Part shown: positions 16,458 to 25,961 of the stretch, one piece after another
Layout of the letters: every line of letters starts with the position of its first letter
Numbering within the stretch: position 1 is the first letter of the stretch
Source of the DNA: Seonamhaeicola sp. ML3
GTDB taxonomy: Bacteria; Bacteroidota; Bacteroidia; Flavobacteriales; Flavobacteriaceae
Direction: 5' to 3'
Length of the DNA: 64,000 nt
Assembly (NCBI RefSeq): GCF_023273855.1
Contig: NZ_CP096884.1
Span: forward strand, 1-64,000
Program-made: the position numbers and the translations under genes
Notes under the pieces: generated by a model
Told to the model about the DNA's origin: nothing
The model's input: the letters and a program-made list of their open reading frames with translations, nothing else
The model's database searches: none

Positions 16458-17930
16458 CTACCTAGAATAATTAGGCGATTCTTTAGTTATGGTAACATCA
16501 TGCGGATGACTTTCATTAATACCACTGGCTGTGATTTTAACAAATTGACCATTCTCTTTTAAATCTTCAATATCCTTGGCGCCACAGTATCCCATTCCGG
16601 CACGTAATCCACCAACAAATTGATGAATACTTTCAAATAACTCACCTTTGTATGGCACTCTACCTACTATTCCCTCTGGAACTAATTTTTTAATATCATC
16701 TTCAACATCTTGGAAATATCTGTCTTTACTTCCTTTCTTCATAGCTTCAACAGACCCCATACCACGGTAGGACTTAAATTTTCTTCCTTCGTAAATAATA
16801 GTTTCTCCCGGAGATTCTTTGGTTCCCGCCAATAACGAGCCTAACATCACTGTATCTGCACCTGCTGCAATCGCCTTAGGTATATCGCCTGTGTAACGAA
16901 TACCACCATCTGCAATGACAGGAACACCACTTCCTTTAATAGCTGCGGCAACTTCCAAAACGGCAGAAAACTGAGGAAAACCAACACCTGCAACCACACG
17001 TGTAGTACAGATAGACCCTGGACCAATTCCTACTTTAACCGCATCTGCTCCTGCTTCAACTAAATACTTGGCTGCAGCACCAGTAGCGATATTTCCAACT
17101 ACGACATCTAAATCAGGGAACTTAGATTTCACCTCTTTGAGTACATGAACAACTCCTTTGGTATGTCCATGAGCAGTATCGATAACAACAGCATCAACAC
17201 CAGCTTTTACTAGAGCTTCGGCACGTTCTACAGCATCACCTGTAACACCTAAAGCTGCGGCAACGCGTAAACGTCCGTACTTATCTTTATTGGCTATAGG
17301 TTTCTGATTTAACTTGGTTATATCTCTAAAAGTTATTAATCCCGATAACTTATAATTATCGTCTACAATTAATAATTTCTCAATTTTATGCTTTTGAAGA
17401 ATAATTTCAGCATCTTTTAATGAAGTTCCCACAGAGGAAGTCACTAAGTTTTCACTAGTCATTACTTCTACGATAGGTTTTTTATTATCGTGCTCAAAAC
17501 GCAAATCCCTATTGGTAACAATACCTTTTAACTTCCCTGCTTCATCTACGATAGGAATACCACCAATACTGTGTTCTGCCATAGCACGCTTAGCGTCTTT
17601 AACAACAGCTGTTAATGGTAATGTTACGGGATCGATGATCATACCGCTCTCGGCACGTTTAACACGTCTTACCTTATCGGCTTGAGCCTCGATGGTCATA
17701 TTCTTATGAAGTACACCAATACCACCTTCTTGAGCCATGGCAATAGCCATTTTGCTCTCGGTAACCGTATCCATAGCCGCAGAAATAATAGGCACGTTTA
17801 TGGTTATATTACGTGTGAACTTGGTTTGGATGTTTACTTCTCTTGGAAGTACTTCAGAAAATGCTGGAACTAAGAGTACGTCATCATAAGTTAGACCTTC
17901 CCCTAAAATCTTGTTTTCGTGTGCAGTCAT
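16458..17930 (-). CDS. guaB: Inosine-5'-monophosphate dehydrogenase
   Basis: Oxidises IMP to XMP, the committed step of GMP synthesis. 490 residues from the ATG at 17930 (a TTG two codons upstream is less likely). The N-terminal [20 protein letters not shown], two CBS domains (about 95-205), the catalytic Cys loop GPGSICTTR, the flap containing GSKDRYFQ and the C-terminal [12 protein letters not shown] are all present, so the barrel is complete. It is a single-gene unit with a -7 element 26 bases upstream and a shared terminator downstream. Confidence 0.98.
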   Translation of the reverse strand: MTAHENKILGEGLTYDDVLLVPAFSEVLPREVNIQTKFTRNITINVPIISAAMDTVTESKMAIAMAQEGGIGVLHKNMTIEAQADKVRRVKRAESGMIIDPVTLPLTAVVKDAKRAMAEHSIGGIPIVDEAGKLKGIVTNRDLRFEHDNKKPIVEVMTSENLVTSSVGTSLKDAEIILQKHKIEKLLIVDDNYKLSGLITFRDITKLNQKPIANKDKYGRLRVAAALGVTGDAVERAEALVKAGVDAVVIDTAHGHTKGVVHVLKEVKSKFPDLDVVVGNIATGAAAKYLVEAGADAVKVGIGPGSICTTRVVAGVGFPQFSAVLEVAAAIKGSGVPVIADGGIRYTGDIPKAIAAGADTVMLGSLLAGTKESPGETIIYEGRKFKSYRGMGSVEAMKKGSKDRYFQDVEDDIKKLVPEGIVGRVPYKGELFESIHQFVGGLRAGMGYCGAKDIEDLKENGQFVKITASGINESHPHDVTITKESPNYSR

Positions 17931-17955
17931 GTGCAATTACATTAATAATTGCGTG

Positions 17956-17963
17956 CAAATATA
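17956..17963 (-). promoter_or_regulatory. -7 element of guaB
   Basis: TATATTTG on the minus strand, a full TAnnTTTG match, 26 bases before the guaB ATG. No good TTTG lies 19 bases further upstream. Confidence 0.5.
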
Positions 17964-18019
17964 CGATTTAAAAATGAAATAAATCTTCAAAAACATGTTA
18001 AGAATAAGTGGAGAATATT

Positions 18020-20797
18020 CTAACGCCTACGCATACCGCCACCAAATCGTCTTCCGCCACCCATTCTACCACCTTGACCTAATCCTTTTGGTCTTTTGTT
18101 CATATTTTGACCGGCAATCCTACCAAATTTAAAAACAAAAGTAACCATGAAATACTGTTCTAAAATCTTATCTTCCACGTCTTGGATATACGTCCCTGTC
18201 ACAGTTCTTCTAAAACCATTGTTCTGGCCTAAAACATCGTAACCAACTAAGGTAAGCGTACCTTTATCTCCCCATAATTGAACACCTAATCCTGCGTTCC
18301 AAAAAACGGCATCGCCATCAAACTCATCACCAACTCTACTATTGTATCTGTATCCTATTTTGTTAGAGAAAAAGGCATTCTTTAAAAAGAAAATAGAGGC
18401 ATCGACATTTAAATTTTGAATAAAAAAGTCGTTATCGTCAAACATATCGGTATCAAATTCATTCTTATTTTTAGAGTAGCTGTAGGTAGCGCTTAAATCT
18501 AATTTGTTGTCATAAGAATACCGGAATGAAAAAGAGGGTCTTAATGTTGTATTTTTGGAAACAAACCTGATGGCATTCTGAAGAGAAACATTGTTTCTAT
18601 ACGATGCAAAAAATCTGAAGTTAAAATTTAGATTCGTCTTTTTATCGAAATAAGACTTAGATACTGCCGTATTACCATTTACCGAATAATCTCCATTTAG
18701 GTTAACATAGGTCGTATTTCTAATTAAATCTTCATTGGTAACGGTTGAATTTACAATTTTATCCTCAATGAACTGAGCACGTACATTTCCAGTAACATTA
18801 ATATTATGATAAGCCAAATTATTTTGATATTCAAAAGCTAAGATGTGATTAACTTCAGGCTCCAAAAAAGGATTTCCTATTCTTGTATTAATTTGGTTGC
18901 TTACATCTTCAACAGGTTGCAGTTGAGATGCTGAAGGTAAATCGACATTTTGTCGGTAATTTAGAGACACATTCTTGTACCCATTTTTATCACGGTATCG
19001 CAACCTTCCGGAATAGGTGAAATATTCAAAATCGGCATTAAAATTTCGCGCTGGTATTAATTCGTCTTTATACTTTCTATATGTGTTTGTATATGCCCCT
19101 TCTATTTCAAAACGAAAGTCTTTATAATCGTATCTTAACCTTAATGCGGGTTTCACTGTAGTGGTAACATATCGGCTATCAAAACTTTGTAAATCATTAA
19201 AGTCGGTAAAATCGTTATCTACTTCGTTAAAATCGAAAACATACTTTTCGTTATTGTTATGGTTTATATTAGCATTATACTTTGGGATTATTCTAAAGTT
19301 TTGAAATAATTCCTTAAACCACATACCATTAAAATTGATGTTAGCATTGGTGTTTTCGGTAGATCTTATTTGATTCTGAATACGGGTTCTATTTCTTTCG
19401 TATAGGATGTTTTCTGAAAAATTCTCAGAATCGGTATTAGACTCGGTAAAATTTGTACTTAAATTCAACGTAAAGAAATCTGTACCTTTCCCCGTTCTCG
19501 ATATTATACCAATCCTGTTTTTAATTTCACGATTAGTAGAAGTAGATTGGTTCTTGGAATTAACATCGCTTATTAAATCGCCATCGATAGACTTCGAACT
19601 GGTAGTAGACTCTGAAAAGGCATTGGAATTACTGGAGTTAAAATCAACTTCATTAGAAAGCTGAACTCTACTATTTGATAGTTTGTTCTTGGGATTTATC
19701 ACATATTTCAAATCGAAATTACCAATATGAGTATCGGTATCTCTAAAGCTTTCACTTTCTGTTTTGGAGATGTAATTTAAATTGGGGAGAAAGTTTTCTC
19801 GTTCCCTTCTCTGGGCATTATCTACATTATTCGAATTAAAACGGTAATTACCATTTACTCTTGTTTCATTCCATTTTCCTTTGGTGTAATTAGCACCCAC
19901 AAAGTCAGATTCTATAGCACCAACACTAGATTTTGCATCTGGCAACGCATTAAAACCTCTTCGCATGTTTATATTGTTAGTACCAGAAATAAGACCAATT
20001 TGCTTCCCATCAATCAGTTTAAACAGATTAGCATTTACCTGATACTTTTCATCTGTTCCGTAGCCTGCATTTATATCCCCAAAAAAAGCCGTGTTTTTGC
20101 CTTTCTTAATTTTTAGATTTATCTCTTTTGTACCAGAATCAGATTCTTCACCAGTAAACTTCTGCATATTGGTTTTGTAGTCTGTAACTTGAACTTTACT
20201 AATAACATTACTAGGTAAGTTTTTTAAGGCTATATCTCCATTTTTCTCTCCAAAAAAGCGCATACCGTCAACATTTATGGCTTCAACATCCACGCCATTA
20301 ACCGTAATGTTACCATCTACATCTATTTCAAAACCAGGGAGCTTTTTTAGCAGGTCTTCTGCCCTATCGTTTGGTAAGGTTTTAAAACTATCCGCATTAA
20401 ATTCTATGGTATCTGTTTTAATTACTATAGGTGGAGCTTTTGCAGTTATGGAAACCGTATTTAATTGCTCAACAGATTCCTCTAAGGTAATAACCCCTAA
20501 ATCCAATACATCGGTCTTTGGCACCGTTATAACTTTAGTGAATGGTTTATACCCTAAATACCCAACATTTAAAATTAAGGATTGGTCGTTATCTGCATTA
20601 ACTTTTATGGAGAATTGGCCTTCTTTATTGGTTATACCATAAGCTATTACCAAACTATCTTTAGCCGCTTGAAGAAACACTGTTGCTGCTTCTAGCTTAT
20701 ACGTATTTGTATCTTTTACAATACCCTCTAGCGTAAACTTTTGGGCGAACAATGAAACCGTAAACAAAAGAAATACGATACAAGTTTTAGTTTTCAA
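18020..20797 (-). CDS. TonB-receptor-like outer-membrane beta-barrel protein
   Basis: 925 residues: signal peptide (FLLFTVSLFAQ), an N-terminal carboxypeptidase-regulatory-like domain (about 20-110), a plug-like region (DRAEDLLKKLPGFEIDVDGNI, about 145-165) and a long barrel of the OMP_b-brl_3 type with many N/T/S-rich strands. No TonB box is obvious. The last barrel strand (YFMVTFVFKFG) is followed by about 35 residues rich in Gly, Arg and Met, an unusual basic tail beyond the barrel. Substrate unknown; no SusD-like partner adjoins. It stands alone, 89 bases from guaB. Confidence 0.87.
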   Translation of the reverse strand: MKTKTCIVFLLFTVSLFAQKFTLEGIVKDTNTYKLEAATVFLQAAKDSLVIAYGITNKEGQFSIKVNADNDQSLILNVGYLGYKPFTKVITVPKTDVLDLGVITLEESVEQLNTVSITAKAPPIVIKTDTIEFNADSFKTLPNDRAEDLLKKLPGFEIDVDGNITVNGVDVEAINVDGMRFFGEKNGDIALKNLPSNVISKVQVTDYKTNMQKFTGEESDSGTKEINLKIKKGKNTAFFGDINAGYGTDEKYQVNANLFKLIDGKQIGLISGTNNINMRRGFNALPDAKSSVGAIESDFVGANYTKGKWNETRVNGNYRFNSNNVDNAQRRERENFLPNLNYISKTESESFRDTDTHIGNFDLKYVINPKNKLSNSRVQLSNEVDFNSSNSNAFSESTTSSKSIDGDLISDVNSKNQSTSTNREIKNRIGIISRTGKGTDFFTLNLSTNFTESNTDSENFSENILYERNRTRIQNQIRSTENTNANINFNGMWFKELFQNFRIIPKYNANINHNNNEKYVFDFNEVDNDFTDFNDLQSFDSRYVTTTVKPALRLRYDYKDFRFEIEGAYTNTYRKYKDELIPARNFNADFEYFTYSGRLRYRDKNGYKNVSLNYRQNVDLPSASQLQPVEDVSNQINTRIGNPFLEPEVNHILAFEYQNNLAYHNINVTGNVRAQFIEDKIVNSTVTNEDLIRNTTYVNLNGDYSVNGNTAVSKSYFDKKTNLNFNFRFFASYRNNVSLQNAIRFVSKNTTLRPSFSFRYSYDNKLDLSATYSYSKNKNEFDTDMFDDNDFFIQNLNVDASIFFLKNAFFSNKIGYRYNSRVGDEFDGDAVFWNAGLGVQLWGDKGTLTLVGYDVLGQNNGFRRTVTGTYIQDVEDKILEQYFMVTFVFKFGRIAGQNMNKRPKGLGQGGRMGGGRRFGGGMRRR

Positions 20798-20882
20798 TTT
20801 AATAAAATCGGTTTGTTAGTTTTCACTTAGACAAATTAAAAGAACAATAGTTTAATACCAGTATAAAAACTTGAATAATACT

Positions 20883-20912
20883 TTTGAAAAGTTATAACTT
20901 TTATTAAATTTG
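20883..20912 (+). promoter_or_regulatory. Promoter overlapping the apparent start of the following gene
   Basis: TTTG at 20883-20886, 18 bases, then TAAATTTG at 20905-20912. The match is complete, and its last bases are the only TTG start codon (20910) of the downstream ORF, so that codon would lie upstream of the transcript start. Confidence 0.6.
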
Positions 20913-21296
20913 TTATTTATAATTAGTCTAAATAAATATAAAATACATCATGGTCATGTACTCATAGCAAAAAACAAGAACGGGCAATTAACCTTTTCTG
21001 AAGATTACAAAATTTACCATCTTACCTTTAACAATGTTCACTTAGAGTTTTTCGAAAAGGAGCTGATTAGGTTTAAAGAGTTCATATTAGAACTAGAAAT
21101 AGGATATGCCGAAGGCTGTTACAACCGTGTTATTATGAACAGAAAAGTTCCTATAAAAACCATGCAACATAACCTTACTCTTATATTTAATAAACAAGAA
21201 CTCGATGGGCTAAAAAGGCTTTTAACCCAAACTGATAAAACGCTTTTAGAAAATTTAAAGGTCAGCGATATCGATTACCTTTTGTATTTAAATTAA
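20910..21296 (+). CDS. Conserved hypothetical protein, possibly DUF6686-like; start uncertain
   Basis: Up to 128 residues, no signal peptide and no membrane helix. The pattern NGQLTFSEDYKIYHLTFNN followed by an acidic-basic helix and KVPIKTMQHNLTLIFNKQEL resembles small Bacteroidota proteins I associate with DUF6686, but this is from memory and weak. There is no ATG near the start: the only standard codon is TTG at 20910, inside the -7 element, so translation may begin at ATT 20922 or a base may be missing. A TAG-ended mini-ORF starts in another frame at 20950. A second small gene follows after 9 bases. Confidence 0.6.
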   Translation: MLFIISLNKYKIHHGHVLIAKNKNGQLTFSEDYKIYHLTFNNVHLEFFEKELIRFKEFILELEIGYAEGCYNRVIMNRKVPIKTMQHNLTLIFNKQELDGLKRLLTQTDKTLLENLKVSDIDYLLYLN

Positions 21297-21305
21297 AACC
21301 AGGAT

Positions 21306-21659
21306 ATGGAAGACATAAATATCATTTACAAGACTAACATAGGCCTTTCATTCTATTGGAAACGAGGTCCGTTAAGACAAGTTAACAAGCTCAATATTGT
21401 CATTAATGATATTGCACTTCATCTTTCCTATAGTGAGCTGACCGAATTCTCGAAAAACATAGATACTGCCTTAAGCAGAAAATCGGCGCATTGTAAAGAT
21501 TGTCCCCATAAGTCAAACTGCGAAGTCACTATGTTAGAAACTCCAATACCACAAATTACATTTGTTAAGAGTTACCAGGAAATTAAATCCATACAAGACT
21601 TGGTTAAAGGAACTTTATTCGAGCTGGATTTGAATTCAATGTTAAAAGAAATCTTGTAA
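21306..21659 (+). CDS. Hypothetical protein with CxxC-x5-C motif
   Basis: 117 residues, no signal peptide. A cysteine cluster HCKDCPHKSNC (about 69-79; Cys-x2-Cys-x5-Cys) with two nearby histidines could bind metal or form a redox site. The rest is mixed alpha/beta with no motif I recognise. It starts 9 bases after the preceding small gene, so the two are probably one transcript and may work together. The stop codon lies one base from the convergent haem-binding gene, with no terminator visible between. Confidence 0.65.
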   Translation: MEDINIIYKTNIGLSFYWKRGPLRQVNKLNIVINDIALHLSYSELTEFSKNIDTALSRKSAHCKDCPHKSNCEVTMLETPIPQITFVKSYQEIKSIQDLVKGTLFELDLNSMLKEIL

Positions 21660-21660
21660 G

Positions 21661-22116
21661 CTACTCGATATTATAACTTGCTCTTACACCATTTGCCCAT
21701 TTAATAAGCGTTTCTTTTTCTTCTTCTGTAATCGAACCATGTAACCAAGAATAAGACTCTAAAGGCATTTCACCCTCCTCAACTTCTTCTATAAGTTCAT
21801 CTAGCTTATGGTCTCTTTTCTTTAACTTATACTTACTCCAATTAGATACGTTAAAATGTTCCTTCCCCTCCTCAACATGATGATCAATCCATAAAGATAC
21901 CGGAGCGAGTTCGGCATACCAAGGATAAGTGGTTTTATCGCTATGACAATCGTAACAGTGTTTTTCTAAAATGGCTGTGACTTCTGTAGATGGTTTGGTA
22001 TCGGTTATAAATGCGGTTAGATTTCTTGTTTCTGCGTTATTTTTGTCGGGTCTTATAAATTGAATAATTACGAGGGCAATGATTAAAACAAGACCTATTT
22101 TTTTTATTAATTTCAT
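21661..22116 (-). CDS. Haem-binding domain protein (Haem_bd family)
   Basis: 151 residues with one N-terminal membrane anchor (IGLVLIIALVIIQFI) and a periplasmic domain bearing a single c-type haem motif CYDCH (about 54-58) followed by SDKTTYPWY and LAPVSLWIDHHVEEG, the typical Haem_bd layout. It is the last gene of a minus-strand cluster with a TonB receptor, HTTM protein, imelysin and DUF4856 lipoprotein, starting 30 bases after the receptor. A redox or haem-handling role in iron uptake is inferred. Confidence 0.85.
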   Translation of the reverse strand: MKLIKKIGLVLIIALVIIQFIRPDKNNAETRNLTAFITDTKPSTEVTAILEKHCYDCHSDKTTYPWYAELAPVSLWIDHHVEEGKEHFNVSNWSKYKLKKRDHKLDELIEEVEEGEMPLESYSWLHGSITEEEKETLIKWANGVRASYNIE

Positions 22117-22146
22117 GGGTTAGAATTTCTATTTAGTATTTCAAAA

Positions 22147-24570
22147 TTAAAATTTAATCTGTAAAGTCGTATACCAATTTCTGGGTGCTGAGGGTATAAT
22201 ACCTGGACCAGGATACCCTGTAGCTCTTCGTGTAAAGTACGCATTATCCAGCAAATTATTTACACCAGCCTCTAATTTAAAATTTTTATAACGGTAAGAC
22301 ATCGATATATCTAGAATATCGTATTCTGGAATTTCACCAACAACACCACTTAAACTAGCTTCTGTAGAATTGGTGGCATCTGTAAATTGTTTGCCAAGAT
22401 AGGTGTATTGTATACTAGCTTGTAAATTTCTATATCCACCATTTAAACCTGTTTTTAAATTTAAATCTGGCACAAATTCAACTTTATTCCCAACAATACC
22501 TGGTTGATCTGATGATCTATACTCCGAGTTAATGATAGACGTATTAATAAAATAATTAAGTTGGAAATTGTTATTGAGATTGAAGACGTTCTTCAAATTA
22601 AAATCGAATAAAGATTCAACACCATACATAAGGGCATCACCTATATTCCCGCGTTCACTAGTAACCCTGCCGTCTGGTAATCCTTTTTGAACAAAACCAA
22701 TTCGACCGTTATAGAATAAACCAAAAACACCTAAATCGTAAGAAACAATTTGTTTAAAATTACCGCGAATACCCAAATCTGCTGTAAATCCTTTTTCATC
22801 TGTAATATCGGGACTTATGGAGAACGCCGGATTGATTATATTTATATCTGAAAATGTTACAGAACGATAATTCTGGGAGACATTTCCATAAAGCTCTAAA
22901 CCAGAATTGGGTTTATAACTCAGTCCAATACCCAATAGAACGAAGGAACGCTCAAAATCCCTATTATCTTCTACATTCTGTTCGAAAATAACATTCCCAG
23001 CGGCATCGGTATTAATTTGTTTGAAATAACCCTCACTTTGAGTTTTGATATACTCAAATCGGAATCCTGGGGTTACAGAAAAATTATCGGATAAATAAAA
23101 GATATTTTCACCAAAAACCGCCATATTCAGGTTAGGCAAATCAAATTCGGATTGGTTGGGATAGTTTGGAAAATCATCTGTCCTAAAATTAAAATCTGCA
23201 TCACTTCCTGCACTACCGGGACCTTGTCTTTGATAATTATCTGCTTTATAAAACTTAGAACCTATTAGAAAAGTGGCATTTTTGCTACCCAACTTATACT
23301 TACTTAATAATCGTGATTCAAAGCCAAAATTATTGAAATCGCCTTTAATTAAATCACGTTCGCTTCCCGGGTCAACTTGATTCACTCTATTAGTTCTAAA
23401 ACCTAAGGCATCTCTAGAGGCATTTAACCCAAAGAAATTAAAAGTGAAATTTATGTTTTCAGAAAATTCATGTGCAAACTTTAAATTATATAATAACCAA
23501 TTGACTTCAAACCAATTTCTAGCTCTATTACTCTGATAAGGATCTTGGACAAACATATTATCTGTTAATCCACCAGCCTGTTGTGCTAGGTAATTCATAT
23601 AAGTCACCTCCCCTTCTAAAGATGTTTTTGTATTGAATTGATAGCCTAAATGGGTGAAGATATTTTTGGATTCAAATTCTGAATTAGGTCTAAACCCATC
23701 TCCTTTTTTGTAGTTGAAATAGGTGTAATAACTAAATTTATTTTTGGTCCCACTTAAACTTGTAAAGTTGGTATATAAGCCAAAACTTCCCAGAGTATTT
23801 CTTGTAATAACTTCTAGAGCTTTATTTGGATTTGGTGATTTCATTTTGAAGTTTATTAATCCTCCAAATTGCGTTCCATACTGCAAAGAAGCTGCACCTC
23901 TAATGACTTGAATTTCAGAAAGCCCCTCAGCTGCAGGCGTGTAATAACTTTCTGGATAACCCAAAACATCGGCACTAATATCATATCCGTTTTGTCGGGT
24001 ATTGAAATTCGCTGTCCTGTTGGGGTCCAGACCTCTACCACCAACATTTAATTGCAAACCGGCATCGTCATTTTGATAAATATTTAGTCCTGCTACTTGG
24101 CTGTATATCTGCCGGGCGTTGTTAGAAGCTAAGTTAGCCATAGATTGCTCAACTAACACAACTTCTGTTTTCTTTCCTGCGTAAATGGCTGTTTCTTCTA
24201 CATCCTTTAACCGTTTCAATTCAAAAGCACGTCGCTTGTGAGCATTAATAATAACCTCTGACAATTCTGTAGTTAAGTCTTTTAAAACAATAATTAAATT
24301 CTTGGCAGACTGTGGATCTACTTCAAATTCCTTTATTTCATATTCCGAGGAAAAGAAAACTAGAGTTATACTTTCCTTTGATGTTTCAAATTGAAATTTA
24401 CCTAGTTTATCGGTAGTGGTGAGCAATCCAGAATCTTTATCGTAAACGTTAACATCTGAAATTGGTTTATTCGTTTTAGAATAAGTGACTACTCCATTTA
24501 CCGTTTGCTGCGCGTACATCGATACGCTAAAAATTAATGCTATTAATAGCTTACAATCCTTTAATGTCAT
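22147..24570 (-). CDS. TonB-dependent receptor, iron/haem-type
   Basis: 807 residues with a signal peptide (LLIALIFSVSMYAQQ), a carboxypeptidase-like N-terminal repeat (about 22-95), a plug with QIYSQVAGLNIYQND and SEIQVIRGAASLQYGTQFGG (about 210-232), and a barrel ending in NWYTTLQIKF, a typical C-terminal aromatic strand. Organisation and neighbours resemble FecA-like receptors. The receptor start lies 20 bases inside the HTTM gene. Together with imelysin and the haem-binding protein it probably imports iron or a metal complex under iron control. Confidence 0.9.
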   Translation of the reverse strand: MTLKDCKLLIALIFSVSMYAQQTVNGVVTYSKTNKPISDVNVYDKDSGLLTTTDKLGKFQFETSKESITLVFFSSEYEIKEFEVDPQSAKNLIIVLKDLTTELSEVIINAHKRRAFELKRLKDVEETAIYAGKKTEVVLVEQSMANLASNNARQIYSQVAGLNIYQNDDAGLQLNVGGRGLDPNRTANFNTRQNGYDISADVLGYPESYYTPAAEGLSEIQVIRGAASLQYGTQFGGLINFKMKSPNPNKALEVITRNTLGSFGLYTNFTSLSGTKNKFSYYTYFNYKKGDGFRPNSEFESKNIFTHLGYQFNTKTSLEGEVTYMNYLAQQAGGLTDNMFVQDPYQSNRARNWFEVNWLLYNLKFAHEFSENINFTFNFFGLNASRDALGFRTNRVNQVDPGSERDLIKGDFNNFGFESRLLSKYKLGSKNATFLIGSKFYKADNYQRQGPGSAGSDADFNFRTDDFPNYPNQSEFDLPNLNMAVFGENIFYLSDNFSVTPGFRFEYIKTQSEGYFKQINTDAAGNVIFEQNVEDNRDFERSFVLLGIGLSYKPNSGLELYGNVSQNYRSVTFSDINIINPAFSISPDITDEKGFTADLGIRGNFKQIVSYDLGVFGLFYNGRIGFVQKGLPDGRVTSERGNIGDALMYGVESLFDFNLKNVFNLNNNFQLNYFINTSIINSEYRSSDQPGIVGNKVEFVPDLNLKTGLNGGYRNLQASIQYTYLGKQFTDATNSTEASLSGVVGEIPEYDILDISMSYRYKNFKLEAGVNNLLDNAYFTRRATGYPGPGIIPSAPRNWYTTLQIKF

Positions 24571-25906
24571 CTTTAAAAGGTAAAATCCAGTGTTTTGATT
24601 TAAACGACTCTTTTTCGGCGTACAAATCTACAGTTTTATCAATAAACGGGGCACTTAATCTGCCATTTAATGCCACATAACTTTCAACAAAAACTTGTAT
24701 ATTCTCATGCCCTTGAGATTTAAAATGGTCGCCTAAATAATGTGCATATTCTAGAATAAAATCTGGCTGAAAGCTCATTTGTTTTTCTTGAAATGGCGTT
24801 AAAAAATCTTTATTATCAACTAAGAAAAACTCACCTGTTTTTCCATTAACGATTTTAAAGGTAGAAATCCCCATTTTTTCCATGAGCATGACGCGCCACG
24901 AAAATCGATACCCCTCTTCTGTCCAAAATAATTCCCCAGGATATAAAATATTTCTAAATGGAAATAATAGTTGAACTGAAAAGAAAATTGCAAAAAAAAC
25001 AGCCACCGGTTGTTTGAATTTATATCTGTAATTTGAAGTACTTAAAATCGTATTCCGTTTTGGTAAAAAACGCTTTATAATGTTTATTAGTCTCTTGTGT
25101 AATTGATAATCAAAGAAAATTAAGGTTGATACAATCATGATAAATGGAAACATCCCGATTGGGAACAAAACTCTTGTAAATACATGAAAAAATACTACGA
25201 GAGCAAAAGCCAGTAATCTTGTTTTCTTGTAGAGTAATAAAAATGGGATAGCCAAATCATACAACATGCCACCCCAGCTCATGGCATAGTGAAACCAATT
25301 TTGATGCATTAAACTATCACCAATTAAAGGTAAGTCGTATTTTGAAGGCAGCCATATTTTTAAGGGCTGTGCTCTAAATAACCAATCTGAATTAATCTTG
25401 GCTAATCCTGCGTAGAAATAAACAATTCCCAATAACAATTTTATACTATCTACAGTCCATTTCGGAACGTTCTCATAGCTTTTCTTCCTTAAAACATTAT
25501 CAACAGAAAAGTGAGCATTGGCCGGTAAAAAAATCATTAGAAAACTCAATAGACTAATAAAGTAATAATGATTAAGGTAAGTGGTTTTATCCATCAACTC
25601 TATGTAGGTAAAACTCAAAAAGAAGGTAATTATGGCTAATCTGTACTTTAACCCTATAGCTACCATAAGCGCTGCTACCCCGCAAATAAGAAAAAGCAAA
25701 TAGGTGTAATTACCCAAAGGTTTTACCCATTCAAAACCATAATAGGTAAAATGAAACTTGGGCTCAATATAAAGGGTCTCAATCCAGCCATGATACCAGA
25801 ACCTCATCATTCCAAAACACATCATAATACCAAAGGCTATTCTAAAAACAGCTAAAGGTGCCGCATTGGTATTTCTATTTAGATATGTTTTAAAACTTAA
25901 ATTCAT
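24551..25906 (-). CDS. HTTM domain membrane protein
   Basis: 451 residues with about eight predicted membrane helices in the first 310 residues (for example YLLFLICGVAALMVAIGL, YYFISLLSFLMIFLPANAH) and a soluble C-terminal part. The HTTM domain is shared with vitamin K-dependent gamma-carboxylase; IKLLLGIVYFYAGLAKINSDW is the diagnostic segment. Its start is only 6 bases after a terminator-like hairpin that follows the imelysin gene, and its end overlaps the TonB receptor by 20 bases. The reaction in iron operons is unknown. Confidence 0.86.
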   Translation of the reverse strand: MNLSFKTYLNRNTNAAPLAVFRIAFGIMMCFGMMRFWYHGWIETLYIEPKFHFTYYGFEWVKPLGNYTYLLFLICGVAALMVAIGLKYRLAIITFFLSFTYIELMDKTTYLNHYYFISLLSFLMIFLPANAHFSVDNVLRKKSYENVPKWTVDSIKLLLGIVYFYAGLAKINSDWLFRAQPLKIWLPSKYDLPLIGDSLMHQNWFHYAMSWGGMLYDLAIPFLLLYKKTRLLAFALVVFFHVFTRVLFPIGMFPFIMIVSTLIFFDYQLHKRLINIIKRFLPKRNTILSTSNYRYKFKQPVAVFFAIFFSVQLLFPFRNILYPGELFWTEEGYRFSWRVMLMEKMGISTFKIVNGKTGEFFLVDNKDFLTPFQEKQMSFQPDFILEYAHYLGDHFKSQGHENIQVFVESYVALNGRLSAPFIDKTVDLYAEKESFKSKHWILPFKDDIKGL

Positions 25907-25912
25907 AGTAAG

Positions 25913-25947
25913 AAAAAAAGGTTGCCTTTAGAAGACAACCTTTTTTT
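25913..25947 (-). terminator. Intra-operon terminator/attenuator hairpin, imelysin-HTTM
   Basis: On the minus strand AAAAAAAGGTTG, an 11-base loop, and CAACCTTTTTTT form a 12-base-pair stem ending in seven T residues. It lies 15 bases after the imelysin stop and 6 bases before the HTTM start codon, so it could reduce expression of the distal genes. Confidence 0.75.
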
Positions 25948-25961
25948 AATGCTTTGTTTTT

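Noticed and set aside
20277-20642. Long antisense ORF (121 codons) within the outer-membrane barrel gene
   Set aside because: It lies wholly opposite a clear coding gene with domain matches; the antisense product has no recognisable feature.
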